Shown: positions 12,321 to 24,613, counted from the stretch's first letter. The stretch: 64,000 nucleotides of DNA from Przewalskia tangutica (GCA_029844215.1 CM056721.1:7204368-7268367); one strand, 5' to 3'. Notes: generated by a model not told the origin, from the sequence alone. Translations and numbers: made by a program.

Positions 12321-12629
12321 TACTTAGAAGTAGTTCTGCAGAAACTGTTTCTAGAAAATCTGTTAAGGTGTTTGGCCTATAATTATAGAAGTACTTCTGA
12401 GAAACAGAAACAATTTCCTGTTTGGCCCACATTTATGCAATTTTACAATAATATTATTTTTAATAGATTTAAAAGTATTTAAAATATTTTTTCTACCATA
12501 TGTTTTTAAAGATTAGTATATCTTTACAATTTAATTTTTTTTTAAATTATTTAATTGCAACATTTAATCAAAAAATAATATTATATTGTACATAAGAAAT
12601 GTAACGACAATATGATAGTTAATGACTCA
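12321..12629. other. Gene-free, AT-rich
   Basis: Contains a small inverted/direct motif family around agaagta.ttctg (near 12330 and 12388) but no gene or terminal repeats that can be defended. Confidence 0.5.
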
Positions 12630-13130
12630 AATATGTCCAAACCTACCCCGCCCTACCCACACCTATCCTTACCCCATCCTCAAATTTTTATATCATATTT
12701 TTTTTACTTTTATAAAAAAATATGAATTCCCGTCCCCCAACCGCCCAAACCCCACATACCCCCTCCACCCCATTCTCAAATTTCTATTTCATATTTTTGT
12801 TACTTTTATAAAAAATGATTGAAAATATGAAATTTTTTCTTACCTCCCCCTATCCTCCCCCCGTTCACCTACCCCATTCTCAAATTTCTATTTTATATTT
12901 TTTTTACTTTTATAAATAATTTATAAAAAATATGATTTTTTTTCTCCCCCCCCGCCCTACCCACACCTACCCCCATTGCCCTACCCATTCTTAAATTTCT
13001 ATTTCATATTTTTTGTTACTTTTATAAAAAAAAATTATTAAAAAAATATGAATTTTTTTCCTACCCCCGCTGCCCCGCCCTACTACCCACACCTACTTCA
13101 TTCTTAAATTTCTATTTTATATGGGGATAT
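12630..13130. repeat. ~105-115-bp tandem repeat, C-rich/T-rich alternation
   Basis: About five units. Each alternates a pyrimidine-rich block (ccccgccctacccacaccta or similar) with attctcaaatttctatttca, then a run like tactttttat..aaaaatatga. Spacing varies because of length changes in the A/T runs. Confidence 0.8.
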
Positions 13131-14640
13131 TATATGAGATTAAAATGAATTTTGTGAAAATAAAAGGATAAATGGGTCCAAAAAAAATTCATTTAATGGG
13201 CAAAAAAAGTTTTTCGAGAAGCACCAAATTGATGTTTCTGCTTCTCTTCCTATCTAAAAATATTTTTTGGCTTGTTTAAGGGCGTCTTACTCAAATATAC
13301 GGCCCAAACAAATAATTTACACCTTGCATAGCTATATAATTATTTGCACTTGAACTAACCAAAATATGATTTTGAATTTCAGAAAGTCAAATCTCTTTCG
13401 ATGTTATTTCTTTACCTTCTTTCCCAAGCCACTGGAGAACCCTCTTCATTTCTTCATTAATTATGTCTTAAATCTTTCTCTCTCTCTCTCTCTATATATA
13501 TATATGCATTTCTGTTCATAGTTATACAATACATATACATTCTTATATAATCTTATACATTCTTATATAATCTTATACATTATATATACATTAGTGATGT
13601 ATATATTATGTATAACTATATAGAAACAATGTATTCACACCGTTATACCCAAAATCAAAGTGAATCATGTCTTCTTCATCAATTTTCCAGCTGCTCGTAT
13701 TGGTTCAAATCAGTTCCAGTCGCCACCAATCTATTTCCCGAATAGATTTTTAGATCTAGAATAGTCCAAAGCTCCGATCCCCCCAACAAAGGTGTTTTCA
13801 AATTTCTGAATTTTACCCTCAATAATGATCAAACCCACCTCAATCGAGTTTCAATCGAACCCACACTTCATTACCGAGCTATTTCCAACAAAATGAGACA
13901 ACACACGTTTGTGATTTTACAAACAATATTTTAGATCTCAGTAAACCGAAAATTTGTGAGGGGTGCAAAAATGAGCTATTTGTTGGGGCCGGAGTGGGGT
14001 TGGTGGAGTCTAGAACATGACAATAGGTGGCAATTGAGTTATGATTATTGTAGTTTGAAAGGCCTAACGTTTGCAAATAGCATGAGTGAATTAAGAAGAT
14101 ATGACCTACATGATGTATGTGTATTGTGTATATATAAAATATTGGCATAATACATAGGCAATTCTTTAAATTTATTACTAAATTTCATTTAGACACTTAA
14201 ATTATAATTAGTTTCAATAGAGCACCTGAACACATGATAAAGTGTTCTAATTATACATTTTTTATTCAAAATTTGAAAAACTTTTACTCATATTCTCAAG
14301 AGTTTATTAGATAGTTAAGTTAACTACATAAAATATGACATTTAATTTAATTATATGTACTCGCCTTAATAAGTCGTAAAACCCCATGTGTTTTTTCTGA
14401 TCGAAGGTTATACGGGTAATAAACAAATAGTTGGGCTGAAAATGGTGGGGGAAATGCCCGAATGGTGTTTTTGAGTAATTATATCTAGTTTAATCTTAGA
14501 AAAATTTATATGGCATGACTAACTATTAGTACCTAATTATATTTAGTAATTATAATTTATTTTAATTACATCACATAACTAAACATTATATGTTAATTAT
14601 CATCTATAACTATATCCAAATACATTAGGTTTATAGCTTG
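13131..14640. other. Intergenic, low-complexity blocks
   Basis: Holds a (CT)n/(TA)n microsatellite at 13476-13506 and a 22-bp tandem repeat with cattcttatataatcttata at 13547-13595. The rest is AT-rich without a recognisable gene. The short open frames on both strands near 13880-14150 overlap each other and show no domain. Confidence 0.6.
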
Positions 14641-14679
14641 TATTTATCCCTCTTCACTTTTCCATCACTTCTCTCTCCG

Positions 14680-14915
14680 TTCCTCTCTATGTCGCCGCCC
14701 CACTGTCGTCTTCGTCAGAGCAGCGACGATCACCGTCAGATCTGAGCTTCGCCGGTCATCTCTCTCTCTCCGTCCAGAGCTGAGCTTCACCGGAGATCGT
14801 CTCGCCCCCTTCCAGATCTGAGCTTCGCTGGTGCCTGTCACCTCTCTCTCTCCGTCTAGATTTGCGCTTCGTCGGTCCCGAGCACCTCTCTCTCCGTCCA
14901 GATCGTAGCTCATAT
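14680..14915. repeat. Imperfect 50-60-bp tandem repeat with CT runs
   Basis: About four units with ccagatctgagcttcgccgg-like cores separated by catctctctctctccgtcca-like tracts. The overlapping minus-strand open frames (arginine-rich) result from this repeat. Confidence 0.75.
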
Positions 14916-16247
14916 TTGAATTCTTTTACGTTCAAACGATCAAGATTAAACAGGCGGCGTGACAAACAACCGGACATCTTGATTTTTATCTAATGAAGTT
15001 CCCGTTTTTGTTTTATTTTTATGACCAATTATATACTTGCGAGAAAACAAGAGCAATATTTCTTGTATTCACTGCAGCAAACGGCATCATCGACACGTGA
15101 AAGCTAAAAACAGTCTACTAGATAAGCCAAGTAAAGCAGTGCCAGTTACAAATGAAATTCTTTTTTCTCATTTTTAGATTTAGAGAAGTCAATTCCTTAT
15201 TCAATCCTCCCCAACGAAAAAGAAATAAGAGAAATTGGGCCATCTTTCCCGAGAGAGGTCGTCTTCTCTCAGGCCAACAGTCTTCTACTTCTAGTCGACT
15301 GTTCTATGACGTGCTTCCCTCTTTCCTTGGCTCTGTTCGCTCGTCTATGCTCCTCCCCAACAAGTATCTTTGTCGTCTGTATTTTATTTTTTGTACTTAT
15401 ATTTGAGTGTATTCGTTAATTTTTTGGTGTAAAATTAAGTGTTTGTGGATGTATTTTTTTGTATTCAGTTTTTTAGTATATTCGTACATTTTATTCGCCT
15501 GTATTTTGAAGGAGATTTTTTGTACAAAATAAATAAAGTAAATTTGAATACAATTTTTAAATATAATAAATTGAATACAGTGTAAAAGTAACTACACATG
15601 AAAACATCTTAGTTGAATACATCTGACTTGAATATAATTGAGTTGAATGCATAACATATTTTTACTCATTGTATTAACACAACGAGATCGTTTTATGAAA
15701 ACATTGAGATCATTTTATGAATACAGCGAACTGTAGCTACTAAAAAGTATCTACGCCGTATAAATATTGAAATTATAGCTAGGGAAAATTAAAAACCCCT
15801 AAACTATAGTCATTTATATAAGTTTTATTTCATCTTATTAATACCTAACCCACTTTGTAATGCAGTATAACAAAGACTGATCATTCATTCTTTAATAATA
15901 TCTCTTAGATATTTATCTCTCTAAGCACTCTCTCATTCCGTTACCGGTCTAGGGCCTCTGTATAATTCAATTGCACGATTGTAAATAATCATATTCATGG
16001 CAAACATCAAGATTTGTAGATAGTATTTAATTGGTGAATATATAATTAAATAAGTGAAAAATTAACCAATATGATAAAACCAATAACGTCAATTTAAGCT
16101 TCAAACATCAAAATTCATGTAGCACCATAATTCTAAAACTACGAAAACTAGCCACATAGTCATGAAACAATTAAACAAGTAATAAAAATCATAAAACAAT
16201 TAAGAAATGATGAAAGGAAGAAAAACTCGTGAATCTTTGCTCCAAAA
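14916..16247. other. Intergenic; possible old MITE
   Basis: Between about 15405 and 15760 there are inverted echoes of gtattcagtt / tgaatacagt, and then gaactgtagctact. This recalls small Solanaceae DNA-transposon derivatives, but no TSD is clear. No gene is recognised; the 84-codon frame at 15152 has no domain. Confidence 0.35.
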
Positions 16248-16260
16248 CGCCTTAGTCGTG

Positions 16261-16369
16261 ACAAGAGAGGGTTGCTCAGAAACACTCTCCACCTCCGACC
16301 CGAAGGTTATGGGTTCGAGTCACCAAAGGAGCGAAGAGGAGAGCTCCTGGGGCAAGGGGGAAAAAAAAG
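16261..16369 (+). mobile_element. tRNA-derived SINE, 109 bp, 13-bp TSD
   Basis: Starts agagggttgctcagaaac, contains the pol III box B-like ggttcgagtc near 16312, and ends in an A run (gggggaaaaaaaa). It is flanked by cgccttagtcgtg at 16248-16260 and 16370-16382. This is a complete short SINE and not a tRNA gene: a tRNA-like head is present but no cloverleaf. Confidence 0.82.
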
Positions 16370-16382
16370 CGCCTTAGTCGTG

Positions 16383-17066
16383 CTATCTCTTCTCCAATAG
16401 TCGAACTCCCTTCAAAAATCAAGTTTATATAGTGTTGGGCGAGGGGGTAAGCGCGACGCACCAACCTGGCACTGAGTTGCGCCTTTCTCTCTAAATTGCT
16501 CATATTCGCTTCATCTCATTCCTAATGCCTCCTACAAATACAAATATTACAACAAGGCTCAAACATACCTATAGTCATAGTTGAGAATGCATCCCTTATT
16601 TCAACTTCTTTCACTCCTGCCTGGAAAATCAACAAATCCTCACTGCTTTAGTGTTTTAGACACGGAGATCAGGTAGAAAATAAATTAATAAATACAAAAG
16701 AAAATTAAGATAACTATAGAATATATGTTTTATACACTGATGTGTAAATTAGAGGTCACTTATAAGACAACTACAAGTAATTCTTTATACAAACATTAAT
16801 TGGTAACCTTAAGAAAATGGAAAACAATATTGTATAATAGGTCAAAATACTAGTGTAAGAGAATCTTTACATTGTTAGTGCATGTAACCTCAACTCATAA
16901 GTATAATAAATGGATGAGAAATCATTGTAATTCGACAAAAAAAGAGTTCTGTTGGATCAAGAAGCCCAAACATACAATAACATAAAGAGCCAATTAAGTA
17001 CTGTTGTTGCTAAAGGTTTTTTTTAACGACTCTAGAGAAGCGTTATTTGGGTTACACTAGTATTGT
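16383..17066. other. Intergenic, nothing recognised
   Basis: AT-rich sequence up to the truncated 5' LTR of the Athila-like element. The expected first ~440 bp of that LTR are absent. Confidence 0.5.
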
Positions 17067-17990
17067 GTCGATGCGTATTTTTAGAAAAGTTGGGTCGAAA
17101 TTAGACAAGGGTAAAGGAGTCCGAAGCAAGATTTTTCTCAGATAAATATCCTAAACCCTGTCATTATTTGATTATTCAACTTTGGAGAGGAGAAAAGGAG
17201 GCAAGACACAATTGGAGACATCTCATTGTTCAAGTTATTTTCTTTCCTTTACTTTATTTCAGTTTATGTTGGATTGTAATTTAGTTCTTGACATGACAAT
17301 GTTTAGGAGCTAATTACTTTAGTAGGGTTTCCATCGAATCTTCTTGAAGCTCTTCCATATAGTTAATGCATTGATTATTGATTTCTTCTTCAGCATATTA
17401 AGATCTATTCAATAGTGTTACGATTGCTTGATAATTAACTAGCTATTAATTGTCATCACTGATATGATTTCGAATCAAAAGTCAGAAAGGTGAGATTTGA
17501 ATATGCTGTAATTGTCTAGACATAGGTTAAAATTGTGGACGAAAGTACTCCGATACTTGTGTAGTAATTAAGGTTATTGTTCTTAATCCTCATGTGTGGT
17601 AAAACCTATCATAGAAATATAGAAGATTTCTGCATAAGGTTGAGCTCTCGTATGTCCTAACCGGAATATGATGACAGATTAGTTAACCTGCTATCTTAAT
17701 AAGAAGAAGAATCATTAACATTACATTAACACGTGAAAAAGTGGATAGTTGAGGAGATTGGAACCCTATTTCCTTCATAACTGTTATAAACCCAAAGTCT
17801 TATAATATTTAGTTTACTTTCTGCAATTAGTTATAATCCTCAAACTAAAGAACGTCAATCAAATAGATACCATAGAATAGATAATCGATACTTAATAAAC
17901 CAGTCTCTGTGGACGATAAACTCGGTCTTACAGATCTTTATTATTTGAACGATACATACACTTGCATAAACACTTAGAAATATCACAACA
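17067..17990 (+). repeat. 5' LTR of the Athila-like element, 5'-truncated
   Basis: Matches 22538-23425 of the 3' LTR closely from gcgtatttttagaaaagttg onward and ends cacaaca. It differs by a ~45-bp segment near 17695-17740 (taagaagaagaatcattaac) that is absent from the 3' copy. Confidence 0.85.
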
Positions 17991-17996
17991 AGTTTT

Positions 17997-18015
17997 TGGC
18001 GCCGTTGTCGGGGAC
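17997..18015 (+). promoter_or_regulatory. Primer binding site of the Athila-like element
   Basis: tggcgccgttgtcggggac lies 6 bp after the LTR end at 17990. This is the usual PBS string of Athila-type plant elements, where tRNA-primed minus-strand DNA synthesis would start. Confidence 0.8.
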
Positions 18016-18154
18016 TGGCGTACTGTTAATATTGATTTATCTATTCTTATTTCTAATTAGGTTTTTTTCTTTTCAGTTTTTTTATTTTTATTTTTGCTTT
18101 AGTCTTTGTCAGTGATCATTTCTTTGTTTTTGATTAGTCTCAGGAACTTAGTTT

Positions 18155-19680
18155 ATGCGAAGTAGGAGAGGAGCAGACACTCCTATCCCTCTGAACCCAG
18201 AGATTGAAAGATTGTGCAGACAGAACAGGAAAGAGAAAAGAGCAGTTGATTCCTTAGCAATGGGAGATCAGCGAAACAACAATTTGGTGGATGATGAGTT
18301 ACCACTAGTTTTAAGACAAGTCCCTGCAGAAAGGAGCTTGGGGGACTATGTGATGCCTACTATTACAGGGGTGCAGACTTGCATCAGGCTTCCAGCTGTT
18401 GAAGCGATAATTTGAAATCAAACGGCAATCTTGCACGTGGTCGAGTTGATCCGGTTTGAGGGATTACCGTCTAAAGATCCTCATTTGCATCTAGCAAATT
18501 TTCTGGAGCTGTGTGCAACCTTTAAATACGATGGTGTCACTGATGATGTCATACGGTTGAGACTCTTCCCATTCTCACTCACGGATAGAACAAAGTGCCG
18601 GCTGAACTCATTACAGGCAAACTCCATCACTACATGGCAAGACATAGCCCAGAAGTTCCTTGCCAAGTTCTTCCCTCCAACCAAATCAGCAAAGCTCAGA
18701 GGAGAGCTTAAGAATTACTATCAGATGGATGAAGAGTCACTCTATGATTCATGAGAGCGGTTCAAAGATTTATAGAGGAAGTGCCCACATCATGGGATTG
18801 AGAAGTATATGTTAGTCCACATATTTTACAATGGACTGAGTGGTACAACTCGTACCATCATTGATGCTGCAGCAGGAGGTACGTTCATGAGAAAGAGTGT
18901 CAATGAGGCACATGATCTGTTAGAAGACATGACCACAAACAACCATCAGGGGGCAGATGAGAGAGCAATGAACAGCAGGAAAGTGGCTGAGATTCATGAG
19001 CTAGATGTTATCACTGCATTGGATCGCGGTAGCCACTTTGACAAAGCAGATGCAATGAGTACCATGGCGATTAAAGATTCAGACACCAGCTAGATGCGAA
19101 ATTTGTGGGGGTCCCCATACTTTTGATAGATGCACAACAGTGGACCCAAATAATGTGCCCCTGGAGCAGGTTCAGGCAGTGGGGAATTTTCAGAGACCCT
19201 ACAACAATCCATTCTCCAACACATATAATCCAGGGTGGAGAAATCACCAAAAAATTTCATGGAAGAATGAACAAGGGCAGCAACCACCATTTCAGGCATC
19301 ATCCTCACGTGATTCACTGCACTCCACAAGAGAAGCCAGATGACATAAAAGCAAGATTGTTGACCTTGGCAAATTCTCAGACTCAATTCATGGCAAAAAC
19401 TAGGTCCTCAATTTCATCATTGGCCAATACGAGCACGATTTTAGCGAGACCAAGCGATTCATAGCGAAACAAGACCCTCCATTAGGAACTTGGAGACTCA
19501 AATGAGGCAGTTGGCAGGGAAGTTAAATGACAGACCTCAGGGAACTCTCCCTAGTGATACAGTGATGAACCCTAGGGAGCAATGTCAAGCAATTAGTTTG
19601 AGAAGTGGGAAGCAGTTAGAGCAGAGGGCACCCCAAACAGTGGTTGAAAAGGAGAAGGATGTGGGGCAGATAGTTTAAGT
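18155..19680 (+). pseudogene. Athila-type gag, frame-broken
   Basis: The structural gag polyprotein would form the virus-like particle. An N-terminal piece starts MRSRRGADTPIPLNPEIERL (18155-18415). After a frame change comes the gag core, with GLPSKDPHLHLANFLELC and TTWQDIAQKFLAKFFPP (18431-18754). A stop at 18752 is followed by an in-frame continuation HIFYNGLSGTTRTIIDAAAG (18809-19093), and the last piece contains NLETQMRQLAGKLNDRPQGT and ISLRSGKQLE (to about 19678). The order and wording match the Athila retrotransposon gag. Several stops and shifts make it non-functional as one protein. Confidence 0.85.
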
Positions 19681-19862
19681 AGTAAAGAAGGGGGTACTGA
19701 TGACCGCCTTACTTTAGAGAAGGCTCCACCCGCAGTGATGAGGGAGTACACAGACAAAATCTCTTACCCTCAAAGACTGCAGAAGAAGGCTTTGGATAAG
19801 CTGTTTTCGAAATTTTTGGAGGTATTTAAAAACTGCACATTAACCTTTCTTTCATTGAAGCC

Positions 19863-20360
19863 TTGGAGCAAATGTCAGCGTATGTGAAGTTCTTGAAGGT
19901 CATCATTTTTAAGAAGAAGAAGCTGACAGATTATGAGACAGTGGTGCTGATAGAGGAGTGCAGTGTCATATTGCAGAAGAAACTTCCCCCGAAGTTGAAT
20001 GATCCAGAGAGTTTCACTCTACCTTGCACCATAGGGAATGTGACATGCAAGCAAGCCTTATGTGATTTGGGGGCAAATGTCAACCTAATGCCCCTCTCTG
20101 TGTTCAAAAGACTTGGTTTGGGGGAGGCAAGGCCAACCACAGTAACCTTGCAGCTAGCTGATCGCTCAGTTGTGCATCCCCAAGGAATTATTGAAGATGT
20201 GTTGGTACAAGTGGCTAAATTCATTCTTCATGCTGATTTCCTCATTTTAGACATGGATGAAGATGAAAATATGTCCATGATCCTTGGGAGACCATTCCTA
20301 GCCACAGGGAGAGCCCTCATTGATGTTGAAAATGGGGTTAAAGCTCAGAGTTCAAGGTGA
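19863..20360 (+). pseudogene. Retroviral-type aspartic protease of the Athila-like element
   Basis: A 165-codon open frame contains CDLGANVNLMPLSVFKRLG, where DLGA takes the place of the D[ST]GA catalytic loop as is usual in Athila. It then has ILGRPFLATGRALIDVENG, the second flap/hydrophobic-hydrophobic-G region. It would process gag-pol. The domain itself is open, but it is separated from the gag frame and nothing downstream encodes polymerase. A basic tail in another frame (KKKRRRRRKM, about 20570) follows. Confidence 0.85.
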
Positions 20361-20636
20361 GGAAATGATGTTTAAAGTTTTCAAGCAGCCCACTGAACCT
20401 CAAGTCGACGCTAGATGCTTTGCTGTTGGTGTAGTTAATAAAAAGGCTCCTCATGAAAGTTTCAAGGGTACTGATGCCCTTAATGGTACGAATTCTACAC
20501 CCGTAAATGATGTGGTGGATAAGAACAGGGGAATGAACCCTCCTGAAATGAGCCTTGTGAAAAAGAAAAGGAGAAGGAGGAGGAAAATGGTGCTAAAGTG
20601 GATATGTGGAGGGGACACTCTACCCCCTTGATTTAG

Positions 20637-22101
20637 TAAGTAACATGCGTCTGGCTAAAAGACGTTAAAGACAGTGCTACTTGGGAGGCAACCCAATGTT
20701 TTAATTATGTTATTTCAATTTTTGTTTCAGTTTGTTTTATTTTATCTTGAACAGTCTCACGATCTGGTATACTAGTATTTTTTGGATGACAGATGAAGGG
20801 CAGGACTCACTCCGAAGGGCGAATGGTTAACAATGCAGAAAACTGAGGACACTGGAATTTTTCGACAATTAGCACCGCGGTGCCTCCTTCGTCTTTGTGC
20901 ATAGTAATTTGGCCTTCCTCCCAGACTTCCGTTATGACCGCTGTGTTGTGTCAGTAAGTTGTCCCTCATTATTTTTAGTCTTCACACATTGGGGACAATG
21001 TGTCGATTAAGTTTGGGGGTATCTTATTTTGTTTTGAGTCTTTTTATTGTTTTTTTTTGTTTTATGTGTTTTTGAGTCGTAATTTTTTTATGGATCATGC
21101 ATGTTGTAGTTGCTAAAGATATTGAGAGGATAACGTGGGATAATGTAATGGAATTGAAAGCAACAATCTGTGTGCTTAGGTTAGATATGTCAAAAATTCA
21201 TGACATCTAATTATTTGGATATTGGTGCTTAGCCTATGTGTGTCAGTTATGGAAAGTAATGTTGAAAAATGTCTAGAAAATCTGTTTTCTTGTTATTTGA
21301 GACGAAATAGTTAAGATATACATGTTTAGGGAGACGATTCAGGCCTTTCTTTGATAGCCCTTCTGACCATTCATTACTTATCATGACATAAATTGTATCA
21401 CTAGTCAGCCCCTTTGAGCCTAAAATAAGATCTTTCTTTGACACCCTATGATTTTCGATTTGTGTCATAAGTAATAATTGAAATTATTGGAATGAAAAGT
21501 GTTGAAAAAGAATAAAAAATAGAGTATAAATTTGATGCACCCCAATGAAAAATATGCAAAAATTTAAGTTTGGGGGTGCTTGTTATTTATAATGTCTCTC
21601 ATTCTCTCAAAAGAAAAGAGGGGAGAAAATAGGTATGAAATTGAAAAAAGTCAAAAAGAAGAAAAATGAGTTGAATGAAAATGCTTATAGTACGTAATTG
21701 AGCCTAAATGCTTACTTTTACATATCTCTGTCTAAGCCTATATTACAACCAGTGAAAGTCCCGATGATATTAAATAAGTATGTCTATGATTAGTAGAGAA
21801 TAGCAAGTAAACAGATCTATAGCGTTTGGGAAAGATGGAATGAGATTGACATGCATAGGTTAGGTGTTTGTATTTCCAATTGATCATAATCTAAGTGAAT
21901 TTGCGAAATATCTAACTTGAAATTCTAGATTGCTAAATATTCATGCTATGTATGTTCTAACATATTATCCCAACTTTCATCCATAATTTTGAAGAAGCAG
22001 TGCTATAACTACTTGATCCATCTTATAGAGTCTTTGTTTTTATTTTTTATTTTTGTTTAGTGTTTTACTCGAGGGCAAGTAAAATGTAAGTTTGGGGTGT
22101 T
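20637..22101 (+). other. 3' untranslated region of the Athila-like element
   Basis: Non-coding, with several aagtttgggggt-type purine tracts (about 21010, 21570 and 22090). The last of these, aagtttggggtgt, lies just before the 3' LTR and is the probable polypurine tract. Short frames on both strands are not conserved. Confidence 0.6.
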
Positions 22102-23425
22102 TGTTGAGTGTATTTTATACACTATTTTGAGTCATTTTTAGTTAGTATTTTACTCTTTTATTTTGCGTTTAGTATAGTGTTAGGTGTGTTTTTCTTTCGT
22201 TTGTGTCACATCGGTCATAAAGGAGAATATACTACTTTTGAGGATGAAAATTGCACAAGCACAGCCCAAGGAATGAAGCCTAAGAAGTGCCAAGAAGAAC
22301 AGAAGAAATCTGGCAGATTCCGGACAAAAATCAAAGAGGCACCGCGGTGCCTGGCCATGGAACCGCGGTTAGAAAAATTAGCACCGAGGCGTAAAAATTG
22401 CCGAAAGTTCGAAACTGAAACACCGTCGAAGGCACCGCGGTCCTGGCTAGAGGCACTGCGGTGCCATATGTCGATGAGCTACGATGGTGGTTTGGAAGAA
22501 TTAGCACCACAATGCTCGCACGGAACGCGGTCTTGACGCGTATTTTCAGAAAAGTTGGGTCGAAATTGGACAAGGGTAAAGGGGTCCGAAGCAAGGTTTT
22601 TATCAGATATAAATACCCTAAACTCTGTCATTATTTGATTATTCAACTTTGGAGAGGAGAAAATGAGGCAAGACACAATTGGAGACATCTCATTGTTCAA
22701 GTTATTTTCTTTCCTTTACTTTATTTCAGTTTATGTCGGATTGTAATTTAGTTCTTGACATGACAATGTTTAGGATCTAATTACTTTAGTAGGGTTTCCA
22801 TCGAATCTTCTTGAAGCTCTTCCATATAGTTAATGCATTGATTATTGATTTCTTCTTCAACATATTAAGATCTATTCAATAGTGTTATGATTGCTTGATG
22901 ATTAACTAGCTATTAATTGTCATCACTTATATGATTTCGAATTAAAAGTCTGAAAGGTGAGATTTGAATATGCTGTGATTGTCTAGACATAGGTTAAAAT
23001 CGTGGACGAAAGTACCCCGATACTTGTGTAGTAATTAAGGTTACTATTCTTAATCCTCATGTGTGGTAAAATCTATCATAGAAATATAGAAGGTTTCTGC
23101 ATAAGGTTGAGCTCTCGTATGTCCTAACCGGAATATGATGACAGATTAGTTAACACGTGAAAGAGTGGATAGTTGAGGAGATTGGAACCCTATTTCCTTC
23201 ATAACTGTTATAAACCCAAAGTCTTATAATCTTTAGTTTATTTTCTGCAATTAGTTATAACTTAGTTATAATCCTCAAACTAAAGAACGTCAACCAAATA
23301 GATACCATAGAATAGATAATCGGTACTTAATAAACCAGTCTTTGTGGATGATAAACTCGGTCTTACAGATCTTTATTACTTGAACGATGCGTACACTTGC
23401 TTAAGCACTTAGAAATATCGCAACA
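22102..23425 (+). repeat. 3' LTR of the Athila-like element (1324 bp)
   Basis: Starts TGTTGAGTGTATTTTATACA after the purine tract and ends atcgcaaca. The first 440 bp contain a cluster of caccgcggtgc-like palindromic motifs (22339-22530) that has no counterpart in the truncated 5' LTR. Confidence 0.88.
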
Positions 23426-24115
23426 GTAGTCTCTATGAATCCTAGTGTAGTTTGCCTAGTCATTCGGGAGAAAGAGTGGTCACCGAAGGCCAATAGCCTC
23501 GATGTGGTTTGCATAGCCATTCGGGATGAAGAGTGGCCATCAAGGGTTCATAACCCCAATATGGTTTTGCCTAGATATTCTGGAGGAAGGATATCCATCG
23601 AGGGTGACAACACCGATATGTTGCTTCTATGCGGCTTTAGGGAACCTTAATGGTCATCCCTTTGTTTCATTGATCTGGCTTGTATTGGCATAATTGTGAT
23701 TGTTCGCGAGTGACTTGAGGTTGATCTTAAGTCCATAAATGAAAGATTAATCTTGATAAATGGCATAATAGATTGAAAGTGATTTAATTCTCTCTTGATG
23801 GTTTCTATAAGTTTGGTGAACTGTTTTATACCTGGATTTCGAAATGCTTTACTACCATTGTTTAACTACTTATTTGATGATGTGTCAGGTAACGAAGAAG
23901 ATCAGGTTCGTGATACGCCTATGACTTGGGAGAACTTGCTGCTTTCGAGACTATTCGGTGAGTCCACATGATTGTTCATGGGGCACCATTCTATCCTTAT
24001 TTTTATTAGTATTAGTCTACATGTTATGTCCTGAAGTTAGAATATATTTTTTATTATCTTAGAGGCTCCGTAGACCGATATTGTTTTGTGGGTATAGGTT
24101 GAAGTGGTTGTTCGA
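23426..24115 (+). mobile_element. Fragment of a gypsy LTR with three ~60-bp repeats
   Basis: 23435-23620 holds three units with gtttgc.tag.cattcggga and gtgg.catcgagg. Further on, aggctccgtagaccgatatt (about 24062) and the general style resemble the gypsy LTRs in this window. No ends or TSD are found. The open frame over the repeats is probably incidental. Confidence 0.5.
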
Positions 24116-24520
24116 CTTTCATGGCATTGCTACGTTTTTGACAACTTAATTATTATAGTTTTCCGCATAAATTGTGACCATGACCTTTACTTAGGTATTT
24201 ATAACTTAATTGAAGAAATTAATGAAAGACTAAGTAGGAACTTGATATTATTAATTCATAAGATGCTTTCGGTGTTGTTCATAGCATCGGATATCTGTTA
24301 CGTCTAGAGTCGGGTTTGAAACATGACATTAACTATTCTAATTTGATGCAAGCACCAAATGTGAGTAAAACCTTTTCTATAATCTCACCAAACCAGAGAT
24401 GGCGCATATACTATATCACTTCAAAAGTCACTCAACTACGTGAGATATGCATGAGAAGAAACCAAACAAAGGAAGGCAACTTAGAAAAAAAGCAAAATAA
24501 AGATGTAAATTTGCACTCAC

Positions 24521-24613
24521 CCATATTATTGTAATTATACGTCACATCTGAGCCGTAGGCGGAAGCCATGGCAACTTCTTCATCTCCTTCATCTTTCATG
24601 ACACCATATTGTA
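24521..24613 (-). CDS. Candidate second coding exon of the NLR gene
   Basis: An acceptor (gtgagttgcag) precedes 24613. Joined to the phase-1 donor of the main exon, it stays open and encodes an acidic tail beginning VQYGVMKDEGDEEVAMASAY. At 24520 there is a donor-like gtgagt; if it is not used, the frame continues to a TGA at 24432-24434. Both splice sites are read directly, but whether this tail is made is inference. Confidence 0.55.

Larger units (their letters stand above)
17067..23425 (+). mobile_element. Non-autonomous Athila-like Ty3/gypsy element
   Basis: Two matching LTRs (17067-17990, 5'-truncated; 22102-23425) enclose a PBS, a broken gag, an aspartic protease and a long untranslated 3' region. 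The cttgggaggcaacccaatgt motif near 20684 and the aagtttggggg tracts are typical of Athila 3' regions. Reverse transcriptase, RNase H, integrase and any env-like gene are absent, so the element cannot move by itself. No TSD can be read because the left LTR end is lost. Confidence 0.85.

Noticed and set aside
12050..12482. Proline/glycine-rich proteins on both strands
   Set aside because: Products of the GC-rich tandem repeat, open on both strands by composition.
14665..14977. Arginine-rich minus-strand proteins
   Set aside because: Overlapping frames over a CT-rich tandem repeat; no start context or domain.
16300..16320. tRNA gene (box B-like ggttcgagtc)
   Set aside because: No acceptor-stem pairing or anticodon arm; the flanking TSD and A-tail show a SINE.
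22108..22536. 142-codon open frame at the 3' LTR start
   Set aside because: It begins inside the Athila 3' LTR and crosses palindromic repeats; no matching frame in known elements.
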